Source: Mytilus californianus (Eukaryota; Mollusca; Bivalvia; Mytilida; Mytilidae). Taken from it: a DNA stretch of 64,000 nt. The notes beneath the pieces are model-generated. The model was given only the letters and a program-made list of their open reading frames with translations, did no database searches and was not told the origin of the DNA. Shown piece by piece: positions 45,000 to 56,411 of this stretch. The stretch spans positions 110,085,088 to 110,149,087 of the forward strand of contig NW_026262734.1 of NCBI RefSeq assembly GCF_021869535.1, given 5' to 3'. Position 1 is the stretch's first letter. The number at the start of each line of letters is the position of its first letter. A program made the position numbers and the translations under genes.

Positions 45000-46405
45000 A
45001 AAGAAAAAGCACCTTGCGAAATTCTTTAATTTTACTTTCTGATATATTGATGATGTCCTATCACTGAATAACCCATATTTCAGTCAGTACTTGCATCTCA
45101 AGGGAACTTGAAATTAAAGATACTACTGATACTAGAAGGACTGCTTCATACCTTGATCTTTTCCTCAATATTGACACATACGGACGACTTCACACTCAAA
45201 TCTATGACAAACGGGATGATTTCAACTTCCCAATTATCAATTTCCCAATTCTCAGCAGTAAAATACCCTCTGCTCCGTCGTATGGTGTTTACATATCTCA
45301 ATTGATACGTTATGCTCGTGCATGGTCTCACTATACGGACTTAATATACAGGAGTGTGCTCCTTACGCAGAAACTGCTCCAACAAAGTTATAAGGAGAAA
45401 AGATTAAAAATGACACTCCGTAAATTTTATGGAAACCATCACGAATTGGTTGATCTATAAGATGTGTCTGTTTCTAAACTGACTAACGACATTTTTACAA
45501 CGTCTTAGATTGTGGTTTAACATCTATTTCGTTGGTCTGCTAAGTACCGAACGTGACCTATTCCCGAATATGACTGTTTTGTCGATTGTGAATTTGCATT
45601 GCTATACGACGTGTCTCGGTATTCATACATCCAACATTCATGAATTTAGTTATGTTTCTTAAGTGGATTCGGTTGGATATTGTGTTATGTCTTATCGTTT
45701 GTGGTTTGAATTCTGTATTTTCGGTACATTTCACATATGTGTTATTTGTCAGTATAGTCGAGTTAATTTCCATTTTCCGTGGATAAAGTATTGTGTTAGT
45801 CCAAATAATTATGACGTCGTCACATCATTAATCTAAGATAGCCATTCAAGACTGTCATATATACTCATGATAATTATTTGGACTAGTATTGTGAAAATAA
45901 TTGTAAATTTTTGGATTTCGTTTCATATAATTGTATGAATTTCAAGATTATTAATACGTCACAAAAATACGTCACTGTTTGTGGTGTGCTGTGCTGTTGT
46001 TAAAGGAAGATGTCCGTTGTTATTCTGCGGTTCACATGTTGAAATGTACTATTATATTATTTATTTATGCGTTTTTCTGTGCTGAGTGTTTTTGCGTTTG
46101 TTTGAACTGTATGAACAATGCCATATAAGCGGGAGGTTTGGCTAGCCATAAAACCAGGTTCAAACCACCATTTTTTTCTTAAAATGTGCTGTACCAAGTC
46201 AGGAATATGGCAGTCGTTATCAAATAGTCCGTTTCTATTCATGTTGGCGTTTGTTTTTGTTGCACTACAGTGTTTCTGTTGTTCCATTGTTTTCCTGTTA
46301 TAGTTGATGTGTTTCCTTCGGTTTTAGTTTGTAACCCATATTTGTTTTCTCTCAATCGATTTATGACTTTTGAACAGCAGTATACTTCTGTTGCCCTTAT
46401 TTATC
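45000..46405 (+). mobile_element. 5'-truncated Penelope-like element with 3' UTR
   Basis: The 5' part encodes the end of a Penelope-like RT. FNFTF then a stop then YIDDVLS lies near 45025-45065; the stop replaces the Arg seen in the copy at 57010 (FNFTFRYIDDVLS). Then ASYLDLFLNIDTYGRLHTQI with YDKRDDFNFPI, and SYGVYISQLIRYARAW (to about 45330), and LRKFYGNHHELVDL. From about 45500 the sequence is non-coding, with the mussel-type 3' block GCGGGAGGTTTGGCTAGCC, CTGTACCAAGTCAGGAATAT and GTTTCTGTTGTTCCATTGTT. Short frames at 46118-46521 are by-products. It is interrupted by a MITE at 45796. Confidence 0.75.
45796..45885. mobile_element. 90-bp MITE with 16-bp terminal inverted repeats and 8-bp target duplication
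   Basis: Left terminus TAGTCCAAATAATTAT (45797-45812) is the exact reverse complement of ATAATTATTTGGACTA (45870-45885). GTATTGTG flanks it at 45788-45795 and 45886-45893. Eight-bp duplications are typical of hAT transposons. It sits in the 3' UTR of the Penelope-like element, so it is younger than that insertion. Confidence 0.85.
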
Positions 46406-47624
46406 CAATACAATTCGATACCCGAGATGGGAATTTCAAAGACCTTAGCAAACATAGATTATTTTTGCATCCTCTGAAGGAACCATTTTTTTTTATCTTT
46501 CTGAAACGCAAAATACATTAATCAAACCAATTAAATGTCTTGATTCCGAATTTTCGGGCCCAAAAGAGATCATTTCAATTAATATGAATCACAAACAAGA
46601 CAAAATTAACAATGACAAAAAAAATATAAAATCACATTCCTTAAACATTCTTCTCGATTTGTTTTTGATTTTAAATTGAATAAACACATCAAATACACAA
46701 CCATAGGAGGAAGAGAGAGAGAGACAGTTACTGAATGAAGAGGTATAACTCTAGTGTTATTCATTTTACAAAAATCACTATTTGTACCTATTGTAAATTT
46801 GTTCTTAACATGTATGCAATATTTGCCACTAGTCGTTTAGCAACCAATACTCAATCAATTATTAGCATTATCGATACATACACAGGTAAAATAGTTACGG
46901 ACGTATCACTTTGAGACTTTTAACGTGTCATTACTCACATTACCTATTCCAGGGCTTTTACCCACTTTTGATAAAGAAAAAAAGCCTTTTGTAACTCGGC
47001 ATTGTTTATCTTTAAAATAAAGTGTAGTGAAACTCATTATTTTTTCCTTTAAGATCTTTAGGTTTTGCTTAATATTATCTAAAGTTTGTTTAATTTTAAT
47101 GTTAACTGATGCTAGGTTAGAAAAATTCCTATACCAAGTATCACTATCAACATTGCCCTCTGGCCCATTTTCCTGTTAATTACGGTTTTTTCTTTCTTTC
47201 TAAGTTTGGCATAGTCTTTGTTTTTCATTGAAAAAAGAAGCACGCACTAAATAATCTTTTGAAAACTTGACTGTTTGTATTTTTAATTTCAAACATCATT
47301 ATCAAACCATTATATACGTTTAAACTTTATCTTTTGTTCAAGGAAATTATATAAAGTTTGTCAAAAGTTGATATAATTTTTATCCAACTTAATTACGTCA
47401 TTCAGAAATTTTTAAATCTTAATTTGTACGGACGATTTTAACAATGTATCATTTATTGTTAGGAGGACGTAAAACTGAAACTTGAGAAAAAAATCAATGT
47501 TCAATAGGTCATCTAATTTTGACATGGGTCCATGTAGATTATTTCTAAACATATAGACAAAGTTTCCGGACTCTGACTAGCTATAAAATAATTATAGTCT
47601 TTGGTGTATATATGTATGTATATG
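46406..47624. other. No gene; GA microsatellite and a reversed family D module
   Basis: (GA)n at about 46711-46722. ATATTTGCCACTAGTCGTTT AGCAACC near 46825-46855 is family D reversed. Nothing else recognised. Confidence 0.45.
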
Positions 47625-47970
47625 GTATTTAACGTCAAATGAGCAATATTTGAGCTATATCATGACAAGAACTAGGTGCAGTGCAATAAAACTGTCTGCT
47701 TTGGCTAGACCTGTACGTTGAGCTGTTTTTTATAAGAGTACTAGCACACTCGAGTACTGCCTGTAGTTAGATAAAAAAAACTCCACTCGGACATATTATT
47801 CTGACTCCGAGGTGACCATTCCTTACTCAAACACCTTGTACGTGCTTAGTGGATATGCATCAAATACCCACTTTAAAGTCTTTGGTTTTACCCGACCAAG
47901 AGTCGAGATCTGGTCTCCCACTCCTGTAAGCGAGCACACTAACCTTTGCACCACAGAGAAGTTTATAGTT
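47625..47970 (-). mobile_element. tRNA-derived SINE, diverged
   Basis: The minus strand begins GTGGTGCAAAGGTTAGTGTG (A-box region) and has GACCAGATCTCGACTCTTGG as a B-box region about 45 bp later. The distal end (plus strand) carries TTTAACGTCAAATGAGCAAT ATT, as in the SINE core at 35015. Confidence 0.5.
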
Positions 47971-49039
47971 TTTCAGGAAACAGTTAACTTCGATGGGACG
48001 TGGACAGAAATAAGGACATGGACACCGGGGATACTACAATAGTCATCCACGTCTTTGTCGAGGTAGACTAACACTGTCTTCTCAATATAGTTTAACACAG
48101 TTTGATGTATGCATGTTGTAGGAAAGTTTATAATGACTATGTTTTTTCAATGTTGTAAAGCCTTCATATTTTGTTTGAGACTTCGAACAAGTTTCGCCAA
48201 ACATTAATATCTGCACACACGTTTCAACAAACAAAGTTAGAAATTTTATGCCCTTCCTTCGAGTTTTTTCAATCTTTATGATTAACCAGGTCAACAGACA
48301 CGATTTTTAAAGAGGACCTTCTAATGATATTTTGGGTCAACGTCCAACCTTTCTGTGATTAATAACCATTTTCAAACTATATGAACATTTACAAATATCT
48401 TACACAGTTACTATCCTTCAATGCTAATTTACATTATACAAAATGAGGAACTGGAAAGTTCAAACATGATTTTCGAAAAAAATAATGGAGCTTACATTTA
48501 GATTTTTTGCGTAAACTTAAACACTTCCAATTCATTTGTGATATACCTTGTTTTTTTAAAGTTTTTGCATGAAATGAAATGCAAGTTATATCGATCATCA
48601 ACAGATTGCAAAAATTCAAACCAATCTTTTTTTAAACAATTGGGAAAACTTTGATTGAATGTTTAAATAATCTTGTTTGGTTTAAGAGAAGAATTTTCAT
48701 TCTAGAACAATCTATGTCGAAAGGTAAATCGTGGAAAATATAAAAATTGAAATGATATAAGTAAATTTCAAATGAGACTCGAACAACATTGTTTAATTTC
48801 TAGTTATTTCCATGTCTGTAATGAAAAAGGCATTCATTTTGATTTAACCCAGTTTCGATTGGAATGAACCACTGGCCAAGGTATATCGTAATAAAAGAGT
48901 CATGATGTAAAAACGAAACACCTTAAATCATCAGAGAACATTTATTCACATTTATTACACATACAATAACTTTACAAAGCATCTGTGATTCAAAAAATTT
49001 AAAACTTGTCTTCAGTTGTTTAATAAATTTATAAAACAT
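47971..49039. other. No recognised feature
   Basis: AT-rich with short unsupported frames. Confidence 0.35.
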
Positions 49040-49260
49040 ATCAAAGGTACCAGGATTACAATTTAATACGCCAGACGCGCGTTTCGTCTACATAAGACTC
49101 ATCAGTGACGCTCAGATCAAAAAAGTTATAAAGCCAAACAAAAGTTGAAGAGCATTGAAGACCCAAAATTCCAAAATGTTGTGCCAAATACGTCTAAGGT
49201 AATCTATTCCTGGGATAAGAAAATCCTTAGTTTTTCGAAAAATTCAAAGTTTTGTAACAG
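49040..49260. repeat. Dispersed module GCGCGTTTCGTCTACATAAG
   Basis: CAGACGCGCGTTTCGTCTAC ATAAGACTCATCAGTGACGC TC is a phrase I recall as very common in mussels, often near retroelement 3' ends. Single copy in this window. Confidence 0.5.
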
Positions 49261-50274
49261 GAAATTTATAAATATGACCATATAATTGATATTCATGTCA
49301 ACACCGAAGTGCTGACTACTGACTACTATAAAAGCACTATTAATTTTATGCACAGAACTACCGTGGCAAAATACTGACATCATGGAGATCTAGCACTTAA
49401 ATACATGAGTCCAATCTTAGATATCTAACACTTATTTACTGGAACCCAATCATGCAATAGTCTAATAAAGACATTGAAGTTTGATTTCACATTTCTACAC
49501 AAATGAAGTTTAACAATATCAGATTTAAAAAAACAAATTTGATGAGAAAAAAAACCCTATTCATCAATATGATGACATTGTTTGCACTTTTAAATATAAC
49601 GTAAGTTTATTCAGAAAATAGTCTTTTGGTGCATATACTGAAGTTTTAATATATATATATATATATACTCCTCATTCATTTTACAGGTACTAGATGCAAT
49701 GGTTCATAAACATGATAATAGACGTAAATATGAACAAAGAAACAAATAGCTGTTTTAAATTAAAATGTTTTACATTTTTTCATGTCACATTCTACTATTC
49801 CAACAAAGTAGAAATTAGTGGACTGTAGTAAGAAATGCCTAGTTCTACTTTCACTAAGTACAATTTGGACAAATAGTGAGTTAGATAACCCTTTTAAACA
49901 ATAAAAACAGAGAAATATTCCGAAGAAAAATAGTTTTATCTCGCTGTGAAATCAGTTAAAACTGAACACCCCTTGGACTGACCATTTAGTTTGGAATAGG
50001 CAGGTGTTCGGATTGGACAGGTTAAATTTCAAACAAATGTAAACATTTGATAATTTTTCGGTTAATTCTGGGTACAGTTTAGACAGGTGTCACTGTATTC
50101 AAGAATAATAAAACACCTTTATATCTCAAGATTGATCATCACGTATTTCATTCACAATCTGTAGTATATAATCTGCAAGGAAAAACTCCTTGTTAATATG
50201 TTAAAGCTTTGGACCATATAATTTGAGTTTTTATTTTTTTGAATTTTTAAATGAAAATGTAACTTTCATTAAAG
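49261..50274. other. AT-rich; TA microsatellite
   Basis: (TA)n at about 49651-49668; nothing else supported. Confidence 0.4.
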
Positions 50275-50410
50275 AACTGTACCAAGTCAGGAATATGACA
50301 GTTGTTGTCCATTCGTTTGATGTGTTTTGTTATTTGATTTTGCCATGTGATTAGGGACTTTCCGATTGAATTTTCCTCGGAGTTCAGTATTTTTGTGATT
50401 TTACTTTTTA
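50275..50410 (+). repeat. Penelope-like element 3'-terminal fragment
   Basis: CTGTACCAAGTCAGGAATAT GACAGTTGTTGTCC, TTTGATTTTGCCATGTGATT and TCCTCGGAGTTCAGTATTTT TGTG are the reverse complement of 56085-56215, the 3' end of the longer element. Only the last 135 bp remain. Confidence 0.8.
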
Positions 50411-50549
50411 AACAAATTTAACAATTACATTATATGGTTGTATGATGAGTTTTACAGCAAAATACATATAAAGCAACATGAAACGCCACAGCATATCCAA
50501 TTCAACCTCCAAATCAACCAGTCTAAAAAACAACATATATAAAACAAGA

Positions 50550-50692
50550 CAACTTACTATGCGGTATGGGCTTTGCTCATTGTTGAAGGCTGTACGTAGA
50601 CCTATAGCTGTTAATTTCTGTGTCATGGTCTTTTGTGAAGAGTTGTCTCATTGGCAATCATACCACATCTTATTTTCATAGCAACAAAAATG
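50550..50692 (-). repeat. Family A1 5'-end copy
   Basis: The reverse complement starts AAATAAGATGTGGTATGATT GCCAATGAGACAACTC and runs about 140 bp to the CATACCGCATAG block. Confidence 0.8.
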
Positions 50693-51950
50693 GCCATAAT
50701 GTCGAGACATCATCACTTGGTATGTAACGAAGTCAGTAAGTGGATAAATAAATTTTATTATGTAATTACAAAGTTAAGACTGTTTCTAAAGTTCAAATGT
50801 TCGATTGTTCACAAACTGTCTTTAAAGTAGAATATTCGGATGGTAAGTGAATTAATTCCAGCCTACCCACGAGGGGGGAGACCTTGGCGGAATCTCCTGT
50901 CGGAATCTACTGTTCGAGTCCAAAGCTGGATCTTTTATAGTTCAGAGGGGTCATCAATCAGCTTTCAACCATAACCATAAATGTCAACAGTTTATAGAGT
51001 AGTCTAGCTATTAAATAATACATGTACTAGGTTGGGCAGTTGATAATGGTATTAACATCTGCACAATGTAATTAATGTCGGCAGAATACATGTACGATAA
51101 ATGTCTGCAAGGCACATGTATTTGTAATAAGTATGTTAGATTGGAATACACCTTGTTAAATATTGTTCTTCAACACTTTGTGTTACAGGTACATGCATTA
51201 CAAATAGTGTAATAATATAGTTAAACCAGGTTTTATTGACGTCTGGTCCTCCCTATTTATTATCCCAACTTAATACCAAAAAACAATTATGGACAAGACA
51301 ACACAAACTTTGGAAAGGCCCTAACGCAGTCTGTTGTTTCGCCTGCTGCATGCTCAATTTGAAGACAAATACATTGTTGCATTAACATTTGATTTTAATG
51401 TTAAAGTTATGATATAATAGGGAGAGGAGTAAAACGAAATATATTTACTTTGTCACAGGCGAGATAAAAAGATACGAACAGGAAGCCGGGGGTATCCTGA
51501 ATAGATACAGGGATTCAGAAAGTGGAATGGTAGGTTTGAACCAGACGTTCAAAATTCCTCATTTATAATCTTGACATTCAACACAAGGTTAAGGTCACAT
51601 TTGCTTGCATGAATCATATTATTGTATCTGCAAATTCAGTTATAAAAAAAGATCGGTTTTACATAATATACAGAGCCAGTAAAAAGCTATTGTTATTACA
51701 TATTAATGCTCTGAAATGTTTCCGTCATTGAAATATAAAATACTATTCCATATAAATGTTCTGAAAATACATTTTTTTGCAAGTATTTCATTAATTTGGC
51801 AACAAAAGACACTAATCAGACGTTGTCAAATTGTACATATGTCGCATTTAGATAATTATGCATGTTTACTGTCATAATACTACTGAATTGTATAAATCGA
51901 GATTGTGTCCTTTCGTTTTTAAAACAAATATCTATCGGAGGTGGAAAGTA
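50693..51950. other. Downstream of the ankyrin-nucleotidyltransferase gene; possible tRNA-like scrap
   Basis: ACCTTGGCGGAATCTCCTGT ... CTGTTCGAGTCCAAAGC at about 50880-50927 has a good B box and may be a SINE head. No close AATAAA is seen after the gene's stop; the nearest are TTTATT at 51232 and 51256. Confidence 0.35.
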
Positions 51951-54539
51951 TCATGCGGTTGCAACTGAAGTCTCTTCAAAGTTTGAGTTATCGACTTCAA
52001 GCATCTCAGTTTCGCTAATGTTACTATCGCTTCCAAACCAGTCTTTGGTATTAACATCATCAAAATTTTGTGGTTCGCCTAGAATTGATAATATTATTTT
52101 GACGAATACACAACGCATAGCACAATTGAAATTATTTAGCGCCTTGGAGTTGAAAAACTGTATATTAAATGTGAAAATGTTAAGCTCAGGAAATATGATC
52201 GCAGGCAAGTTCTCTTCACATGAGAACTGTAGTAATTTATGAAAAATCTGAATAACGTAATCATATAGTTTGTCATCTGAATACGGTTTCGCAATCACAT
52301 CAGTTCTTTCATAACGCCTTGTGCTGAATTCATTTTTGCTACTGAGAACGTGCAACATGCACGTCTTTAGCATATAGCTTGTGAGGACATCACTTACTTC
52401 CATTTCAAGTGGTGAACAAAAGCTGGGACATATTCGATTATTACAAAGTATTTTTGTTACAATATATGCATCCTTAGCAATTTGTGGAATACTTTCCATT
52501 AGTTTCTTTTCTGCTTTAATTGCTGAAATACGTTGTTTTGAAAACGACTTTTGATCGTCGTCTACATCGGTTTGAAGCATTATTAGTGCTCCTTCCCTTT
52601 TCAGCTCCTCTACACCAATAGGCAGTGTGTCTATATTTGCAATTCCAGGCCACCAGCCTTTTATTTGGCAGGCGGGAACTAAGTCGATGTCGACCTTCAT
52701 GTCTTTGTATAGACACCCTTGCCAACGGACGGTAAAATGAAACGTCGGACTCTCTGCTCCTCTGACTTCGTCGCCAACATAAGAAACCCATGGATGATTG
52801 AATATTTCCCGTGCTGAAAGTGGTTCGTCCAGGATATTTAAAAATAATCCACGAATCTTAGAAGTGCAGAGGTATCCTTTATCGAAAAACTTGCAACAAT
52901 TCTCTTCTAAAAACTCATTTTTAAGTTTCAGATAGGCATAACCTGGATCTTTTACGGATTTCTCTTCATCAACGTAGCATATTTCGCTTAGTTTATCAAA
53001 TATGCACACAAAGTCAAATTCATTTGGAATACCAACTTTTGTTCCTTCACCGACACTTCCGGTTTCAATCAATGTAGTGGATTTTAAATATTTGTTAGTC
53101 TCTGCTAATTTCTTTAAAACATTTGTTACTATCTCCAACACTACTGACTTTATCAATTTTGCCTCTTCCTCAAAATCAACTAACCCCAAAAAGGGCAACT
53201 TCAGTAGTTTCCCTATTTGTTCTTGACGAAAAGGTTGAAAACGGTTTACAATCATTCCAAACAATTCTGAACAATCCTTCTGCAGCTCTGACAGTTCAAT
53301 TACTTCTTCTTGAAAAACAAATTGATGCATGTGTTTATGCGCTTTGGGGCTACAGTTGCATAATTCATTGAAAAGAATTTTGTTTCCCATCTGATATGCA
53401 ATTTGACATGGTAGCTGTCCGAGTTTATCGGGAACTACCGACAGATTACACTCCATTAAGAACGAACGAATACCAGGACTGATATTGTACCATGCAATAT
53501 AGTGCAGTATGTTACTACCGTGCACATCAACAACATGTATGTCTGCTCCCTGGTTGAGAAATGTTTTGATAATTTCTAAATCTAACTTTGGTTTACGTAG
53601 CAATGTTAACAAAGGGGATTGCCCTAGTCTATTTTTCAGATTAATGTCTTCTACCAAATCTAACAGTATAAGATTTGAATCTTTCGTTTCCTCATCCTCA
53701 CAGCTATTTGCTGACAATTCATCTTCAATGTCTATTTCAAAACTATTTTCTGGCATTTCTTCATCAATGTCTATTTCAAGATCTACTAGTCCTCTTATGA
53801 ATAAGTGAAGAGGTGAATCCAATTTGTAGTTTTGGATATTCATAAGTCTCTGGAGGCTGGACTTCGGAAGATAAAGAAGTTCACCTCGAAAAAGACGGTC
53901 GTCAAGATTTGTCCCACCGAATACACCAAGTCTAGTTAGAAAAATATGAAGAAATGTGTTTCCCTTGACATCAACTAAAAACGGATTGATATTACTGAAA
54001 TGAGTAAACATTACCTCAAGGTGTTTAGACGATCCGGCAAATTCTGCGGCATTGTGCAGTGGTGTAGAGCCGAATTTATCTTGACAATTCAGATCTATAT
54101 TGAATTGGTCTATTTCTTTCAATATGTTCGCCCAGAAGAGCCCAATCAATTCATCTTGTTCATCTTCATCAATCTCAGGCCAAATGTTAGATCCAAGTTT
54201 GTTCATCAGTAAATGAAGAAGGTTCTGTTTTATGCCATTTCTAAAATCAAAGTGCTTCTCTAATTTCAAAAGATTTACAGCCGTTTGGCAAGATCCACGA
54301 TTTAAACATTCAAGTGGTGTTTTACCATTATTATTAGTTATTTTCAAACAAGAACCCCTTTCCATTAATATCCTTAGTTCATCGATGTCCACATCTGCTG
54401 ATATTGCAAGATGAAGTGCCGTATCCCCGTTCTCATTTTGTTTATTGACATCGGCGCCATTTTGAATAAGCCTTCTTACGTCTAGTGTTACTTTGTTTTT
54501 GTCTTTCAAGTCTGTGCTCTCCGAAAGTTCATCTTCCAT
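51951..54539 (-). CDS. Ankyrin-repeat protein with Mab-21/cGAS-like nucleotidyltransferase domain (cGLR), 862 aa
   Basis: Residues about 36-390 hold roughly nine ankyrin-like units (for example NENGDTALHLAI at 36, DKFGSTPLHNAAEFAG at 154, NRLGQSPLLTLL at 303, VHGSNILHYIAW at 339), with an acidic insert at 253-290. Residues about 460-820 are a Mab-21/cGAS-type domain. GSVGEGTKVGIPNEFDF (494-510) is the GS...PNEFD signature, giving metal-binding E507 and D509. KVDIDLVPA (615-623) supplies the third acid, D619. KGWWP follows, then the helical part with SFSKQRISAIKAEKKLM, AYIVTKILC and SYMLKTCMLHVL, all Mab-21 C-lobe hallmarks. In animals such enzymes (cGAS, cGLRs) make cyclic dinucleotides that activate STING after binding a ligand; this role is inferred. 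No clear cGAS zinc thumb (His-Cys3) is seen. The start at 54539 has a good Kozak context (AAAATGG). The frame is intronless here, but upstream exons are possible since the first ankyrin unit is short. Confidence 0.9.
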   Translation of the reverse strand: MEDELSESTDLKDKNKVTLDVRRLIQNGADVNKQNENGDTALHLAISADVDIDELRILMERGSCLKITNNNGKTPLECLNRGSCQTAVNLLKLEKHFDFRNGIKQNLLHLLMNKLGSNIWPEIDEDEQDELIGLFWANILKEIDQFNIDLNCQDKFGSTPLHNAAEFAGSSKHLEVMFTHFSNINPFLVDVKGNTFLHIFLTRLGVFGGTNLDDRLFRGELLYLPKSSLQRLMNIQNYKLDSPLHLFIRGLVDLEIDIDEEMPENSFEIDIEDELSANSCEDEETKDSNLILLDLVEDINLKNRLGQSPLLTLLRKPKLDLEIIKTFLNQGADIHVVDVHGSNILHYIAWYNISPGIRSFLMECNLSVVPDKLGQLPCQIAYQMGNKILFNELCNCSPKAHKHMHQFVFQEEVIELSELQKDCSELFGMIVNRFQPFRQEQIGKLLKLPFLGLVDFEEEAKLIKSVVLEIVTNVLKKLAETNKYLKSTTLIETGSVGEGTKVGIPNEFDFVCIFDKLSEICYVDEEKSVKDPGYAYLKLKNEFLEENCCKFFDKGYLCTSKIRGLFLNILDEPLSAREIFNHPWVSYVGDEVRGAESPTFHFTVRWQGCLYKDMKVDIDLVPACQIKGWWPGIANIDTLPIGVEELKREGALIMLQTDVDDDQKSFSKQRISAIKAEKKLMESIPQIAKDAYIVTKILCNNRICPSFCSPLEMEVSDVLTSYMLKTCMLHVLSSKNEFSTRRYERTDVIAKPYSDDKLYDYVIQIFHKLLQFSCEENLPAIIFPELNIFTFNIQFFNSKALNNFNCAMRCVFVKIILSILGEPQNFDDVNTKDWFGSDSNISETEMLEVDNSNFEETSVATA

Positions 54540-54669
54540 TTTCCAAACCGACAGAAATGAAGTAATTTTGAATGCTACAAACTTTCACAATACATTTTCG
54601 AGTACATGCACTCATTCAATGTCTGCTAAAAGGAAGTGTAATCCTTCTAAAAAGATCCGCATGAATTAA

Positions 54670-54734
54670 TTCTATATATAACAATTAGGAAATTTAAATG
54701 ATGTTTACTATTTCTATATATAACAACTAGGAAT
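54670..54734 (-). promoter_or_regulatory. Duplicated TATATATA-containing 29-bp segment upstream of the cGAS-like gene
   Basis: TTCTATATATAACAATTAGG and TTCTATATATAACAACTAGG occur 42 bp apart, about 130 and 175 bp upstream of the start codon. Each has TATATATA (54673-54680, 54715-54722) that could act as a TATA box on the minus strand. In an AT-rich genome this is weak evidence. Confidence 0.3.
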
Positions 54735-56039
54735 TTTAAAAGGTGTGTACCAGTTACATTTACGTCTGATAATGTGATAATTCAATTAATAATTTTACCA
54801 ATAATCCTTTACCATAGGTTTCTTCTTCAGTGGAATTTATTCCTACTCTTGTAACATTCTTCATGCAATTGGTCTACTGCACTCTACATTAGTAACTGCA
54901 TTTAATGACGCAATCAGGAAAATGGGGGCCTTACTTGCTTATCTATTTTGTATACCACCTGCTGATAGACTCAGAGCTTCTTTGAATATGGTTTGTCTCG
55001 GTATGTTTATGTCTTAAAATTACTATCTTTACAATGAAGTAGCATATATATATACATGGTATTTGATTTTGTTCTTTTGTATATATACGTCTAAGACTCC
55101 CGTCCGGCGTCACATACATTCGAAAGCACTGATCTCAAGTTTATAATGCGGGCTTGACTATATAATCAATTAACAAATTGAAAAGGGATACCGGAATGAA
55201 TTGATCACCAGAACTGTGTCAATAAAAGACTTAGCACATTCTTGTTACCAAAAACCCTGACAGTAAAACTCTCCTTAATTACAAAGAATAGCCACGATTA
55301 GTAAAATTTACATAATTTGGCCCGAGAAAACAGTTATTTCGTAGTGCATTGCTTTTAGACAAAAAACGCAAATTAAAAAAAATCGCACCTGTTCTATCCA
55401 ATAAAGATTTTTACATTGTAGTGTACAACTTTTGGGACTAATTATATTCAAATTATAGAAAAGTCAACCGGCTCTAACTCAAAATATGGATAATTTTATG
55501 TTAAGGGGGTCTGTAATTCAGTTCGACAGCTTCAGACATACTAATTTATTACCTTTTCAAACTGGACCAAATCACTACTTCAACTAAAAACTCATGCCCG
55601 CAATTTTTTTTTTCAATTAATTTCATCCCCCTTCTTACAATTTTAGGCATAAAATATAAGGAAATAAATAAGGAAGGTATATGAAAAAAAGTTTTACACT
55701 GTCCACACAAGGGACTCTATTTGTAGACAACAAAAACCAAAAGACGATAACTTTGTCCCCGGACCATTTAATTTAATTTTACAAAATGTATCTACATAGA
55801 TTTGTTTTACTATCAAAAAGCATATTTTATTTATTTTCCGCGATATAAAATAGTTTTCATAAGATTAAAGTCCAAAAAATAAAATCCTGTATGGGTGTAT
55901 CATCAGGTGTTGTGGTTGAAATCGTCCAAAGGGTCCACAATGGGAAAACCAATAAAAACTAATCCAGTTATAAATTCTGTATAATTAATACGATACAGAT
56001 ACGGTTAAAATCCAAAGATGTGATTGGGGATTGCAGCGT
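54735..56039. other. No recognised feature
   Basis: AT-rich between the cGAS-like gene and the Penelope-like element; nothing supported. Confidence 0.4.
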
Positions 56040-56411
56040 CAGATCGGCGGATAAATCCAGAGATTATCACTTGAAAAAAAAGTAAAATCACAAAAATACT
56101 GAACTCCGAGGAAAATTCAAAACGGAAAGTCCCAAATCAAATGGCAAAATCAAAAGATCAAACACATCTAACGAATGGATAACAACTATCATATTCCTGA
56201 CTTGGTACAGGTATTTTCGTATGTAGAAAATGGTGGATTAAACCTGGTTTTATAGCTAGCTAACCCTCTCACTTGTATGACAGTCGCATAAAATTCCATT
56301 ATATTGACAACGATGTGTGAACAAAACAAACAGACATAATAGGTAAAAATGTCAGAAATAGGGGTACAGCAGTCAGCATTGTGTTATAATCTTAATCACT
56401 ATTAAAAAACA

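Noticed and set aside
51862-52242. 126-residue plus-strand protein
   Set aside because: Mostly antisense to the cGAS-like gene; no independent support. The same holds for frames at 53002-54414.
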